This document shows positions 17,934-27,025 of a stretch of DNA of 64,000 bases, piece after piece (the stretch's first letter is position 1; each line of letters begins with the position of its first letter). The stretch covers positions 992,001-1,056,000 of the forward strand of contig NZ_VIWV01000001.1 in the NCBI RefSeq assembly GCF_007829875.1. Reading direction: 5' to 3'. Position numbers and translations under genes: made by a program. This DNA comes from Streptomyces capillispiralis (GTDB lineage Bacteria; Actinomycetota; Actinomycetes; Streptomycetales; Streptomycetaceae). The notes under the pieces are model-generated. The model was not told the DNA's origin. It ran no database searches and worked only from the letters and a program-made list of their open reading frames with translations.

Positions 17934-18398
17934 TCAGTGCGGGGCGGCCAGGGAGGGGGCGGGATCGCGCAGCCCTTCGGCCGCGTCCGCCACCCGTCGG
18001 ATCAGGTCGATGAAGACCGCCTGCTCCTCGGCGTCGAGCGGGGCCAGGAACACCTGGTTCATCCGCGCGGTGCGCACCGTCAGCCTGCGGTGCGTGCGCA
18101 CGCCGTCGTCGGTGAGGCGCAGCTGGAAGCGGCGGCCGTCCAGGGGGTCGCGGACCTTGTCGAGCAGTCCGCGCCGGATGAGCCGGGCGATCACCTCGGC
18201 GATGGTGGACCGGTCCAGCCCGACCCGCTCCCCCACGGTGCGCTGGTCCAGGCCAGGTTCCGCGACGAGCGTGTTGAGGACCGCGAACTGCGGCGAGGTG
18301 ACCTCCTCCGACACCATCGTGTTCCACAGCAGGTGGTGCGCCTGCTGGAGCCGCCGGGCCAGGTGCCCGGGGTGGGTGGTGAGGTCCACGGCGGCCAT
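17934..18398 (-). CDS. pcaV: MarR-family repressor of the protocatechuate operon (PcaV-like)
   Basis: A 154-residue MarR regulator with a winged helix (SPQFAVLNTLVAEPG, LDQRTVGERVGLDRSTIAEVI, VRDPLDGRRFQLRLTDDG) flanked by dimerisation helices. It lies divergently from pcaIJHGBL, the arrangement known for Streptomyces PcaV, which binds the promoter region and releases it on binding protocatechuate. ATG 18398 gives the usual length; 20 extra residues to 18458 would overlap the control region. The name rests on family plus position. Confidence 0.85.
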   Translation of the reverse strand: MAAVDLTTHPGHLARRLQQAHHLLWNTMVSEEVTSPQFAVLNTLVAEPGLDQRTVGERVGLDRSTIAEVIARLIRRGLLDKVRDPLDGRRFQLRLTDDGVRTHRRLTVRTARMNQVFLAPLDAEEQAVFIDLIRRVADAAEGLRDPAPSLAAPH

Positions 18399-18486
18399 GC
18401 GCGCTCCCACGGTCGTTGGTGTCGTCGGCGTACCGACGCCCGTTTTTCGTCGGTGCACTGATTTTCTTGCGTGCGGTGAAGAGTAC

Positions 18487-18529
18487 TGGACAGGCGTGCC
18501 GTCCCGTGTAAATACTCAGTGCCCTGACT
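18487..18529 (+). promoter_or_regulatory. pca operon promoter and candidate PcaV operator
   Basis: A -35-like TGGACA (18487-18492) is followed 16-18 bases later by TAAATA/AATACT (18509-18516). Overlapping the -10 downstream edge, 18514-18529 forms ACTCAG-TGCC-CTGACT, a near-perfect dyad (5 of 6 arm bases; TCAG/CTGA core exact). A MarR dimer here would block polymerase. The placement between pcaV and pcaI supports this, but other short repeats in the 168-base gap could be the true site. Confidence 0.45.
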
Positions 18530-18566
18530 AATTGGCCGGGTCGGCCGGAAGGGACGGGGTCCGCGG

Positions 18567-19322
18567 ATGGACAAGGTGGTGGCCTCGGCCGCGGAGGCGG
18601 TGGCGGACGTACCGGAGGGCGCGTCGCTGGCGGTGGGCGGTTTCGGGCTGAGCGGTGTGCCGAACGTGCTGATCCAGGCCCTGTACGAACGCGGGGTGGG
18701 CGGTCTGTCGGTGGTGTCGAACAACTGCGGGGCGCTGGATTCGGGGCTCGCGGTGCTGCTGGCGGCGGGGCGGATCGCCCGGGTGACGGGCTCCTACATC
18801 GGGGCCAACCGGGAGTTCGCGCGGCAGTACCTGGCCGGTGAGCTGGAGGTGGAGCTGATTCCGCAGGGCACGCTCGCGGAGCGGCTGCGGGCCGGGGGTG
18901 CGGGGATACCGGCGTTCTACACCCCGGCGGGGGTGGGCACACAGGTCGCCGAGGGCGGGCTGCCGTGGCGCTACGACGGTGCGGGCGGGGTGGCGCTGGC
19001 GTCCCCGCCGAAGGAGGTGCGGGAGTTCGACGGGACGGCGTACGTGCTGGAGCGCGGGATCCGCACGGACTTCGCGCTGGTGCGGGCGGCGCGCGGTGAC
19101 CGGCACGGGAACCTGGTGTTCGCCAAGTCGGCCCGGAACTTCAACCCGCCGGCGGCGACGGCCGGCCGGGTGACGGTCGCGGAGGTGGAGGAACTGGTCG
19201 AGCCGGGCGCCATCGACCCCGACGCGGTGCACCTGCCGGGCATCTTCGTGCAGCGGGTGGTGGCGCTGACACCCGGTCAGGCCGGGGACAAGCGGATCGA
19301 GCGGCGGACGGTGAGCGGCTGA
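18567..19322 (+). CDS. pcaI: 3-oxoadipate CoA-transferase subunit A
   Basis: A 251-residue alpha subunit of the succinyl-CoA:3-oxoadipate CoA-transferase, which activates beta-ketoadipate in the protocatechuate branch. The N-terminal [23 protein letters not shown] glycine-rich motif, [11 protein letters not shown] and [20 protein letters not shown] are diagnostic. GGAAGGGACGGGG precedes ATG 18567. It is the first gene of the operon; pcaJ starts within its stop (TGATG), giving one-to-one subunit coupling. Confidence 0.93.
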   Translation: MDKVVASAAEAVADVPEGASLAVGGFGLSGVPNVLIQALYERGVGGLSVVSNNCGALDSGLAVLLAAGRIARVTGSYIGANREFARQYLAGELEVELIPQGTLAERLRAGGAGIPAFYTPAGVGTQVAEGGLPWRYDGAGGVALASPPKEVREFDGTAYVLERGIRTDFALVRAARGDRHGNLVFAKSARNFNPPAATAGRVTVAEVEELVEPGAIDPDAVHLPGIFVQRVVALTPGQAGDKRIERRTVSG

Positions 19323-19966
19323 TGGCCTGGACACGCGAGCAGATGGCCGCCCGGGCGGCCCGTGAACTTCGGGACGGGCAGTACGTCAATCTGGGGATCG
19401 GCCTGCCGACGCTGATCCCGAACCATCTCCCGGCCGGGGTGGAGGTGGTCCTGGAGTCGGAGAACGGCATCCTGGGCACCGGCCCGTATCCGGCCGAGGA
19501 CGCCGTCGACCCGGACCTGATCAACGCGGGGAAGGAGACGGTGACGGTGCTGCCGGGCGCGTCCTTCTTCGACTCGACGCTGTCGTTCGGGATGATCCGC
19601 GGCGGGCACATCGACGTCGCCGTACTGGGGGCGATGCAGGTGTCCGCGGCCGGTGACCTGGCCAACTGGGCGGTCCCGGGCAGGCTCGTCACCGGGATCG
19701 GCGGCGCGATGGACCTGGTCCACGGCGCCCGCCGGGTGATCGTGGTGATGACCCACACCGCCAAGGACGGCACCCCGAAGATCGTGAAGCAATGCACGCT
19801 GCCGCTCACCGGCAGGGCGTGCGTGGACCGGATCGTCACCGACCTCGGCGTCCTCGACATCACCGACGACGGACTCCGCCTCGTCGAGACCGCACCCGGC
19901 GTCACCGTCCAGGACATCACCGCCGGGACCGACGCCGAACTGACCCCGGGGGAGGGCCTGTCGTGA
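19322..19966 (+). CDS. pcaJ: 3-oxoadipate CoA-transferase subunit B
   Basis: A 214-residue beta subunit pairing with PcaI. It carries [16 protein letters not shown] and the SENGILG loop that holds the glutamate attacking acyl-CoA in this family. [17 protein letters not shown] and the [18 protein letters not shown] segment follow. The ATG overlaps the pcaI stop and its own stop overlaps the pcaH GTG. In relatives pcaF often follows; here pcaH follows directly. Confidence 0.93.
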   Translation: MAWTREQMAARAARELRDGQYVNLGIGLPTLIPNHLPAGVEVVLESENGILGTGPYPAEDAVDPDLINAGKETVTVLPGASFFDSTLSFGMIRGGHIDVAVLGAMQVSAAGDLANWAVPGRLVTGIGGAMDLVHGARRVIVVMTHTAKDGTPKIVKQCTLPLTGRACVDRIVTDLGVLDITDDGLRLVETAPGVTVQDITAGTDAELTPGEGLS

Positions 19967-20742
19967 CCGACGCGCTGACTCAAGCCGACATCGACCGGGA
20001 GATCGCGGCCGCGCACGCCGCGTACGGGAAGCGGGTCGCCGACGGCGCGCCCGTCGAGCACCATCCGCGCCGCGACTACCGGCCGTACCGCTCCTCGGTG
20101 CTGCGCCACCCGCGGCAGCCCCTGGTCGCCATCGACGTCTCGCAGGACCCGGAGCTGGTCGAGCTGTCCTCGCCCGCGTTCGGGGAGCGGGACGTCACCG
20201 GGACCGACAACGACCTCACCCGGCAGCACGCCGGTGAGCCCGTCGGTGAGCGCGTCACCGTCTCCGGACGGCTGCTGGACCGCGACGGACGTCCGGTGCG
20301 CGGGCAGCTGGTGGAGATCTGGCAGGCCAACTCCGCCGGGCGGTACGCGCACCGCCGCGAGCAGCACGACGCGCCGCTCGACCCCCACTTCACCGGGGTG
20401 GGCCGCACCCTCACCGACGCCGACGGCCACTACCGGTTCACCACGATCCGGCCCGGCCCGTACCCCTGGCGCAACCACGTCAACGCCTGGCGTCCGGCGC
20501 ACATCCACTTCTCCGTGTTCGGCTCGGCGTTCACGCAGCGGCTGGTGACGCAGATGTACTTCCCGAACGACCCGCTGTTCGCGTACGACCCGATCCTGCA
20601 GTCCGTGACCGACGACGCGGCGCGGCAGCGGCTGGTCGCGACGTACGACCACGACCTGTCGGTGCCGGAGTTCTCGCTCGGCTACCACTGGGACATCGTG
20701 CTCGACGGGCCGCGGGCCACCTGGACGGAAGAAGGGCGCTGA
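19963..20742 (+). CDS. pcaH: Protocatechuate 3,4-dioxygenase beta subunit
   Basis: A 259-residue iron-binding subunit of the intradiol ring-cleaving dioxygenase that converts protocatechuate to 3-carboxy-cis,cis-muconate. Motifs include [45 protein letters not shown] and [13 protein letters not shown], the last two supplying Tyr and His ligands of the non-haem Fe(III). GTG 19963 overlaps the pcaJ stop (GTGA); an upstream open frame to 19792 lies within pcaJ and is ignored. Confidence 0.94.
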   Translation: MTDALTQADIDREIAAAHAAYGKRVADGAPVEHHPRRDYRPYRSSVLRHPRQPLVAIDVSQDPELVELSSPAFGERDVTGTDNDLTRQHAGEPVGERVTVSGRLLDRDGRPVRGQLVEIWQANSAGRYAHRREQHDAPLDPHFTGVGRTLTDADGHYRFTTIRPGPYPWRNHVNAWRPAHIHFSVFGSAFTQRLVTQMYFPNDPLFAYDPILQSVTDDAARQRLVATYDHDLSVPEFSLGYHWDIVLDGPRATWTEEGR

Positions 20743-20747
20743 CCACC

Positions 20748-21353
20748 ATGACGAGGATCGACACCGGTGCCCCGGAGAGCGTGCTGCCCACCCCGTCGCA
20801 CACCGTCGGCCCGTTCTACGGCTACGCGCTGCCGTTCCCCGGCGGCGAGGACATAGCGCCCCTCGGGCATCCCGACACCGTGACCGTGCACGGGTACGTG
20901 TACGACGGCGCGGGCAGGCCGGTGCCGGACGCGCTGCTGGAGGTGTGGGGCGCGGACCCGGAGGGCCGGGTGCCGACGGCGGACGGTTCGATGCGGCGGG
21001 ACCCGGCGAGCGGCGGTTTCCTCGGCCGCAACGGCGTGGAGTTCACCGGCTTCGGCCGGATCCGAACCGACGCCGACGGCCACTGGTACGTCCGTACGCT
21101 GCGGCCCGGCGCGCGCGGCCGCGGCGCGCCGTACCTCAGCCTGTGCGTCTTCGCGCGGGGCCTGCTGACGCACCTGTTCACCCGGGTCCACTTCCCGGAC
21201 GACGCGTCCCTGTTGGCGTCCGACCCGTTGCTCTCCCGGCTCGACGCGGACCGGCGCGACACGCTGGTCGCGGGCGACGAGGGCGCCGGCACGTACCGTT
21301 TCGACATCCGTCTTCAGGGCGAGGGCGAGACGGTCTTCCTGGAGTTCCCGTGA
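20748..21353 (+). CDS. pcaG: Protocatechuate 3,4-dioxygenase alpha subunit
   Basis: A 201-residue alpha subunit lacking the full iron-ligand set and forming the heterodimer with PcaH. It shows PTPSHTVGPFYGYALPFPGG at the N-terminus, ALLEVWGADPEGR, HWYVRTLRPGARGRGAPYLSL and THLFTRVHFPDD. It starts five bases after pcaH, and pcaB begins inside its stop codon. In-order adjacency to pcaH is standard. Confidence 0.94.
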   Translation: MTRIDTGAPESVLPTPSHTVGPFYGYALPFPGGEDIAPLGHPDTVTVHGYVYDGAGRPVPDALLEVWGADPEGRVPTADGSMRRDPASGGFLGRNGVEFTGFGRIRTDADGHWYVRTLRPGARGRGAPYLSLCVFARGLLTHLFTRVHFPDDASLLASDPLLSRLDADRRDTLVAGDEGAGTYRFDIRLQGEGETVFLEFP

Positions 21354-22681
21354 CATCAGCCGATTCCGACAGCGGTCTGCTCGCCCCCGGACGGGTGGCC
21401 TCCCCGGCCGCCGCCGAGACCGGTGACACGGCGTTCCTGCGGGCGCTGCTCGACGCGGAGGCGGCGCTGACCCGGGCCCAGGCCGGCCTCGGCCTCGTCC
21501 CGGCGGAGGCGGCGACGGCGGTGACGGAGGCGGCCGACCCCGGCCGTTTCGACGTCGTCTCCCTCGCCGAACGGGCCCGGGGCGGCGGCAACCCGGTGAT
21601 CCCGCTGGTCGCGGATCTCACCCGGGCGGTCGGCGAGGACTGTGGCCCGTACGTGCACCGGGGGGCGACCAGCCAGGACGTCATGGACTCGGCGCTGATG
21701 CTGGTCGCCCACCGCGCCCTGGGCCCGGTCCTCACCGACCTCGACCGCTGTCAGCGGGCCCTGGGCGGGCTGGCCGCCGCGCACCGGGACACCCCGATGC
21801 CGGGCCGTACGCTCACCCAGCACGCCGTACCGACGACGTTCGGGCTGAAGGCCGCCGGCTGGCGGTCGCTGGTGCTGGACGCGCGGGACCGGGTGACGGC
21901 GGTACGGGGCTCGCTGCCCGCACAGCTCGGCGGCGCGGCGGGCACCCTGGCCGCCTTCACGGCGTACGGGGCGGACGACGCGATCGCGCTGCCCGCCGCC
22001 TACGCCGCCGAACTCGGCCTGCGCGCACCCCTGTTGCCCTGGCACACGCTGCGCACTCCGGTCGCCGACCTCGCCGGTGCCCTCGCCTTCACGGCGGGCG
22101 CGCTGGGCAAGCTCGCCGCGGACGTCCTCACCCTGTCCCGCACGGAGGTCGCTGAGGTCGCCGAGGGCGGCGCCGGGGGTTCCTCGGCCATGCCGCACAA
22201 GGCGAACCCGGTGCGGGCCACCCTGATCGCGGCGGCGGCACGGCGCGCACCGCTGCTCGCCGCCACCCTGTACGGCTCGCTGGCCGCCGAGGACGAGCGG
22301 CCGGCCGGGGCCTGGCACGCCGAGTGGGAGCCGCTGCGCGATCTGTTGCGCCTGGCCGGCGGAGCCGCCCGGGACGCCGCCGAACTCGCCGACGCCCTGC
22401 GGGTGTTCCCGGACACCATGCGCGACCACCTCGGGCTCACCCACGGGCTGATCGTCTCGGAGCGGCTGTCGGCCGAACTGGCGCCCGTGCTGGGCCGCGC
22501 CCGCGCCCGGGAGCTGTTGACGCGGCTCTCCCGGCGGGCGTACGAGGAGGGCCGCGAGCTGGGTGAACTGCTGACCGAGGAGGACGAGTTGCGGGACTGC
22601 GACCTCTCCGCCGCCGCCGATCCCGCCCGGTACACCGGCTCCGCCGGAGTGCTCACCGACCGTGCCCTGGAGCGACCGTGA
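21350..22681 (+). CDS. pcaB: 3-carboxy-cis,cis-muconate cycloisomerase
   Basis: A 443-residue member of the fumarase/aspartase superfamily that lactonises 3-carboxymuconate to 4-carboxymuconolactone. The superfamily signature GGSSAMPHKANP, HRGATSQDVMDSALML and the RTLTQHAVPTTFGLKAAGW segment are present. GTG 21350 overlaps the pcaG stop; the longer frame upstream is an artefact of high GC. The C-terminal stop overlaps the pcaL GTG. Confidence 0.92.
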   Translation: MTSADSDSGLLAPGRVASPAAAETGDTAFLRALLDAEAALTRAQAGLGLVPAEAATAVTEAADPGRFDVVSLAERARGGGNPVIPLVADLTRAVGEDCGPYVHRGATSQDVMDSALMLVAHRALGPVLTDLDRCQRALGGLAAAHRDTPMPGRTLTQHAVPTTFGLKAAGWRSLVLDARDRVTAVRGSLPAQLGGAAGTLAAFTAYGADDAIALPAAYAAELGLRAPLLPWHTLRTPVADLAGALAFTAGALGKLAADVLTLSRTEVAEVAEGGAGGSSAMPHKANPVRATLIAAAARRAPLLAATLYGSLAAEDERPAGAWHAEWEPLRDLLRLAGGAARDAAELADALRVFPDTMRDHLGLTHGLIVSERLSAELAPVLGRARARELLTRLSRRAYEEGRELGELLTEEDELRDCDLSAAADPARYTGSAGVLTDRALERP

Positions 22682-23811
22682 CCGACCTCCTCCTCCACCA
22701 CCGCGCCGAGGGCCCCGCCTCCGCTCCCCCGTTGCTGCTCGGACCGTCACTCGGCACGTCGTACGCCCTGTGGGACGGGGTGGCGCCCGAGCTGTCGGGC
22801 GCGCACCGGGTGGTCCGCTGGGACCTGCCCGGGCACGGCGGTTCGCCCGCGGCGCTGATCGGTGCCGGCGCGACCGTGGGCGATCTCGCCGACCTGGTGC
22901 TCGCGCTGGCCGACGCGCTGGGCATCGAGCGGTTCGCGTACGCGGGTGTCTCCCTGGGCGGTGCGGTGGGGCTGCAGCTGGCCGTGCACCATCCGCAGCG
23001 GGTGTCGTCGCTGGCCGTGATCTGCTCCTCGGCGCACTTCGACGGGTCCGCGCCCTGGCAGGAGCGGGCCGCGCTGGTGCGGCGCGAGGGGCTGGCCGGG
23101 CTCGCCGGGGGCGCGGACGCCCGCTGGTTCACCTCCGGGTTCACCGTGCCGGAGCTGGTACGGGACCACCGGGAGGCGGATGCGGAGGCGTACGCCGCCT
23201 GCTGTGACGCGCTGGCCGCGTTCGACCTGCGGGAGCGGCTGGCGGAGATCACGGTGCCGACGCTGCTGGTGGCCGGCCGGGAGGATCCGGCGACACCGCC
23301 CGCGCATCTGCGGCAGATCGCGGACGCGGTGCCGGGCGCCGCGCTCGTGGAGATCCCCGGGGCCTCGCACCTGGCGCCCGCGCAGTGTCCGGAGGCGGTG
23401 CTGACCGCGTTGCGGGCGCACTTCGGCGGGGCCGCCCGACGCGGTATGGAGGTGCGGCGGGAGGTGCTGGGCGACGCGCACGTGGACCGGGCGCAGGCGC
23501 GGCAGACGCCGTTCACGGCGCGGTTCCAGGATGTCATCTCCCGCTACGCCTGGGGCGAGGTCTGGACCGACCCGACGCTCACCCGCCGCGAACGCAGCAT
23601 GATCACCCTGACGGCGCTGGTCGCGCACGGCCACTACGACGAACTGGCGATGCACGTCCGCGCGGCCCGGCGCAACGGGCTCACCCCCGAGGAGATCGGC
23701 GCGGTGCTGCTGCAGACGGCCGTGTACTGCGGGGTGCCCGCCGCCAACTCGGCGTTCGCGACGGCGCAGCGGGTGCTGGCGGAGGAAGCGGGGCAGGGGA
23801 CCACGCCGTAG
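22678..23811 (+). CDS. pcaL: Fused 3-oxoadipate enol-lactonase / 4-carboxymuconolactone decarboxylase
   Basis: A 377-residue bifunctional enzyme. Residues 1-245 are an alpha/beta hydrolase (nucleophile motif GVSLGG, acid/His region IPGASHLAPAQ) that hydrolyses 3-oxoadipate enol-lactone. Residues about 255-375 are the carboxymuconolactone decarboxylase (FTARFQDVISRYAWGEVW, ALVAHGHYDELAMHVRAA, LLQTAVYCGVPAANSAF). The fusion is typical of Streptomyces and Rhodococcus. It is the last gene of the operon, followed by a 67-base convergent gap. Confidence 0.94.
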   Translation: MTDLLLHHRAEGPASAPPLLLGPSLGTSYALWDGVAPELSGAHRVVRWDLPGHGGSPAALIGAGATVGDLADLVLALADALGIERFAYAGVSLGGAVGLQLAVHHPQRVSSLAVICSSAHFDGSAPWQERAALVRREGLAGLAGGADARWFTSGFTVPELVRDHREADAEAYAACCDALAAFDLRERLAEITVPTLLVAGREDPATPPAHLRQIADAVPGAALVEIPGASHLAPAQCPEAVLTALRAHFGGAARRGMEVRREVLGDAHVDRAQARQTPFTARFQDVISRYAWGEVWTDPTLTRRERSMITLTALVAHGHYDELAMHVRAARRNGLTPEEIGAVLLQTAVYCGVPAANSAFATAQRVLAEEAGQGTTP

Positions 23812-23878
23812 CGGGAGGGCCTGTGGCCGGGGCGTCGGCCGGATCAGGCCGGGGTCGCGGGGCCCGGCAGCGGGCCGC

Positions 23879-26596
23879 TCACCGGAAGCCGCCCGCTCCC
23901 GACGCCTCCCCCTGGCGGGGTCCGCCGTCCTTCTCCAGCTCCGCCCGGGCCCGCCGCGCCAGGCCGTCGGCACCGCACGACCGGGCCAGGGCCAGGCCCC
24001 GCTCCAGGTCGGGCGTGGAGCGGGCGAGGATGCCGTACTCGACGCGGGCCGCGGCGTGTTCGTACTGGCAGGGCGAGGACTCCAGATAAGTGACCGCCTG
24101 TGCGGCGAGGCGGACCGCGCGCTGGCCGCTCTCCAGGGCGGCGGCGACGCGCAGCGCCTCTCCTATGGCGGTGTCCGTGCCGAAACGCTCGGCGTTGCGG
24201 CGGACGTCGACGGCCAGCCGGGCCGCTCGGGCGGGATCCTCGGTGGCGAGGGCGCGGGCGAGGTCGGCGGCCCCGAAGACGTGCACCGGGTTGTGGTGGC
24301 CGCGTGCGGCGGCCGCCTTCTCCGCCGCCTCCAGTTCGTTGATCCCGTCCTTGGTGCGGCCGACGGCCAGCAGCAGCCGGCCGCGCACGGAACGCGGGTC
24401 GGGCAGCACGATGGTGGACGGGTAGGGCGGTGCGAAGCCGTGCCGTTCGGCCACCTCCCAGGCCTCGTCGACATGGCCGCGTGCGAGCAGGGTGTCGACG
24501 AGGTTGCAGGTGGCCGTCCAGTACAGGGGCAGTCCGCGGCCGACGCGTTCGGCCAGGCGCAGGGCCTCGCGCAGTGACGCCTCCGCCTCCGCCAGCCGGC
24601 ACCGCCTGCGGTGCCCGAGTCCCACGTAGGCGTGGGCCAGGGCCAGGTGGCCGCCGCCCCAGCCCGCCGTGTCGTAGGCGTGCAGGGCCTCGTTGTAGAG
24701 GCTTTCGGCGCGGTCGAGGCGGTCGGTGTAGGCATAGGCGTCGGCCACCATCAGCAGCAGTTCGACGCCCCATTCGGAGTCGGTCCAGCCGAGACCGGGC
24801 GCGAGGCGGCCGTTGACGAGGGCGCGGTCGCAGATCTCGACGATCTCCTCGGCGTTCTCGCCGCGCATCATGGCGTCGAAGCCGCGCACGATGAGCAGCG
24901 CTCGCTCGGAGTTGTCCCGGCCGGTGCAGGTGGCGGCGAGTTCGGCCAGCCGCTCGGAGCGGCCGGGGAAGGCGGCCTCGCCGGCGTGGATGCCCTCCCA
25001 CATGAACTGCACGGTCCGCAGCCGCATCTGGGCGGGGCCGGGTCCCAGCCGGGCTGCCTCCGCCTCGACGGTGCGGACGGCCTCCTCCAGCTGGTCGTTG
25101 TGGAGCAGCGCCTGGGAGAGCAGGACCACGGCGTCCACCCGCCGGTCGCCGTCGAGGCCCTCCATGCCGAGCGCGGAGCGCAGATGGCCGATGGTGCGGG
25201 CGGGCGCGGTGAGGAGGGTGGCGCGGCCCAGTTCGTAGAGGACGTGCGCGTGGACCTCGGGTCTGGGCGGTTCCTCCAGGGCGCGTTCCAGGCAGCGGCG
25301 GGCGGCGTCCGGGGCGCCGACGGCGAGGTGTTCGCGGGCGGCCTCGCGCAGTTGCCGGACGAGTTCCTCGTCGTCGTCCGGGTGCACTTCGAGGAGGTGG
25401 CGGGCGGCCGCGGCGGCGCCGCGTCCGGAGTCGGTGACGATGCGGGCCGCTATGCCGTGCATGGCGCGGCGCAGGGCGTCGGGGATGGAGTTGTAGACGG
25501 CGGTGGCGATCAGGGGGTGGACGAATTCGAGGTCGGCGGGCCCGGAGGGACCCGCGGCCGGGTCGGGCGGGGTGAGGATGCGGGCGTTGCGCAGGAGTTC
25601 GGCGCAGCGGACGGCGTCGGCGTGGTCGAGGGTGGCGAGCCGGGCCACCAGGCCGACGGTGATGTCGCTGCCGAGGATGGCGGCGGCCCAGGCGAACCGG
25701 GTGGCGTCTATGCCGAGTTGTTCGAGGCGGGCGACGAGTCCGCCGCCGCGGGCGGAGCGGTTGAGGTCGCGCAGTTCACCGGCGTGGGCCTCGACGGGTT
25801 CGAGTTCGCTGTCCCGGACCTTGGCGAGGAGTTCGACCGTCTCGTAGGGGTTGCCGCCGGTAACGGCCCACACCTCGCGGCAGAACGCGGCGTCGGCGTC
25901 GGCGCCCAGCGTGGCTCGGGTGAGTCCGGCGGTGGCCTCCGGAGTGAGGGCGCTGAGGGTGGTGACGGGGCGGTCGGCCGCGGCGGCGACGGCGTCCAGG
26001 TGCCGGGCGCTCACTCCGGAGATCTCGCCGGGCCGGCGGGCGACCACGACGAGGACGGACAGGTCGGCGAGGCGTTCGGCGAACGCGGCGAGCCAGTACA
26101 GGGTTTCCTGGTCGGCCCAGTGGGCGTCGTCGATGAGCAGGACCAGCGGCCAGTCCCGGCTGGCCAGCCGGCGCACGGCGGCGACCAGTCCCTCGCACAC
26201 GCCCTGCGGGTCGGCGTGCCGGTCGCCGGGGTCGGCGATGCCGAGGGCGGGGCCGGCGATGTCGTACCAGTCGCCGAGGTACTCGCGGGCCTCCTCCGGC
26301 AGCATCGACACCAGTGCGGGCTGGAGGAGTTGGCGTACGACGTTGAAGGGGACGGTGCGCAGGGTCTCGCCGCCGCGGGCCGACCACACGGTGCAGCCGC
26401 GCTGTTCGGCGATGCGCCGGGTCTCGGCCAGCAGCGCGGTCTTGCCGAGTCCGGCCTCGCCGCGGAGCACCAGCAGACCGCCCGGCGAGGAACGGTCCGC
26501 GCACAGGGTGTCGACGGCCCGTGCGATGGCTTCGACTTCCTCGTCGCGCTCCCACAGCGCAGCCGAGGGAGCGGCCGGGGGCCGTACCTCCGTCAT
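23879..26596 (-). CDS. LAL-like AAA ATPase/TPR regulator lacking a LuxR HTH
   Basis: A 905-residue protein resembling the large ATP-binding LuxR (LAL) regulators. An N-terminal STAND-type ATPase has Walker A GEAGLGKTALLAE and Walker B LVLLIDDAHWAD, then a winged/helical segment and a long tetratricopeptide-like region (many A-L-rich helices between about residues 450 and 890). LAL proteins normally end in a LuxR helix-turn-helix (LTPRE...GLSNREIA); here the chain ends RRARAELEKDGG plus a short Gly tail with no such motif. ATG 26596 has GGGAGG upstream; an extension to 26755 is non-coding in character. It may act through protein contacts or be a shortened regulator. Confidence 0.85.
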   Translation of the reverse strand: MTEVRPPAAPSAALWERDEEVEAIARAVDTLCADRSSPGGLLVLRGEAGLGKTALLAETRRIAEQRGCTVWSARGGETLRTVPFNVVRQLLQPALVSMLPEEAREYLGDWYDIAGPALGIADPGDRHADPQGVCEGLVAAVRRLASRDWPLVLLIDDAHWADQETLYWLAAFAERLADLSVLVVVARRPGEISGVSARHLDAVAAAADRPVTTLSALTPEATAGLTRATLGADADAAFCREVWAVTGGNPYETVELLAKVRDSELEPVEAHAGELRDLNRSARGGGLVARLEQLGIDATRFAWAAAILGSDITVGLVARLATLDHADAVRCAELLRNARILTPPDPAAGPSGPADLEFVHPLIATAVYNSIPDALRRAMHGIAARIVTDSGRGAAAAARHLLEVHPDDDEELVRQLREAAREHLAVGAPDAARRCLERALEEPPRPEVHAHVLYELGRATLLTAPARTIGHLRSALGMEGLDGDRRVDAVVLLSQALLHNDQLEEAVRTVEAEAARLGPGPAQMRLRTVQFMWEGIHAGEAAFPGRSERLAELAATCTGRDNSERALLIVRGFDAMMRGENAEEIVEICDRALVNGRLAPGLGWTDSEWGVELLLMVADAYAYTDRLDRAESLYNEALHAYDTAGWGGGHLALAHAYVGLGHRRRCRLAEAEASLREALRLAERVGRGLPLYWTATCNLVDTLLARGHVDEAWEVAERHGFAPPYPSTIVLPDPRSVRGRLLLAVGRTKDGINELEAAEKAAAARGHHNPVHVFGAADLARALATEDPARAARLAVDVRRNAERFGTDTAIGEALRVAAALESGQRAVRLAAQAVTYLESSPCQYEHAAARVEYGILARSTPDLERGLALARSCGADGLARRARAELEKDGGPRQGEASGAGGFR

Positions 26597-26841
26597 CCCG
26601 CTGCCTCCCCGAATCGCCCGAATGACGTACAGGTCATGAGCGTAGTACCCCGGCCGCCCGAGCGGTGGCCGCTCGGCCGGGCTGTTGCCGTCACGAGTGA
26701 CACCGGACACGAGGGGTCGACGCGAGTCGGCCCTCACCTGGGGGTTGGTGGTCAACGCCTGTCGGGGGGTGGGGAGATGAGGGGCGGTGGGGGGTGTCGG
26801 GTGGGGTGGGCGGGGCTGTCCGGGGCCTCCCGGGGCGGTCG

Positions 26842-26919
26842 GGGGCCACCTCGGTCCTCCCGGGCCGTCCCGGGGCCACCTCGGTCCTCCCGGGCCGTCC
26901 CGGGGCCACCTCGGTCCTC
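26842..26919. repeat. 30-base tandem repeat (2.6 copies)
   Basis: The unit begins GGGGCCACCTCGGTCCTCCC and repeats exactly at 26842, 26872 and 26902, the third copy ending after 18 bases. It lies in the 429-base gap between the LAL-like gene and the DUF2510 gene. The gap has G-rich plus-strand runs (GGGGTGGGG-like) upstream. Reading it as protein gives a simple GPPRSSRAVP decapeptide repeat, but the region lacks a believable start and is treated as non-coding. Confidence 0.8.
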
Positions 26920-27025
26920 AGGGGGTTTCCCGGGGCTTCCTCAGCGAGGGGCGGGCGCGGGCTCGTGGGCTTCCGGTGGGGGGCTCTCTCATCCGGCTTT
27001 CACCGACGCCTCATACGGTGGGGGC

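Noticed and set aside
24611..27025. Long plus-strand frame running into the DUF2510 gene, with a GPPRSSRAVP repeat
   Set aside because: It covers the antisense of the LAL-like gene; DUF2510 proteins start at their WYPDPG motif, so ATG 27026 is the real start.
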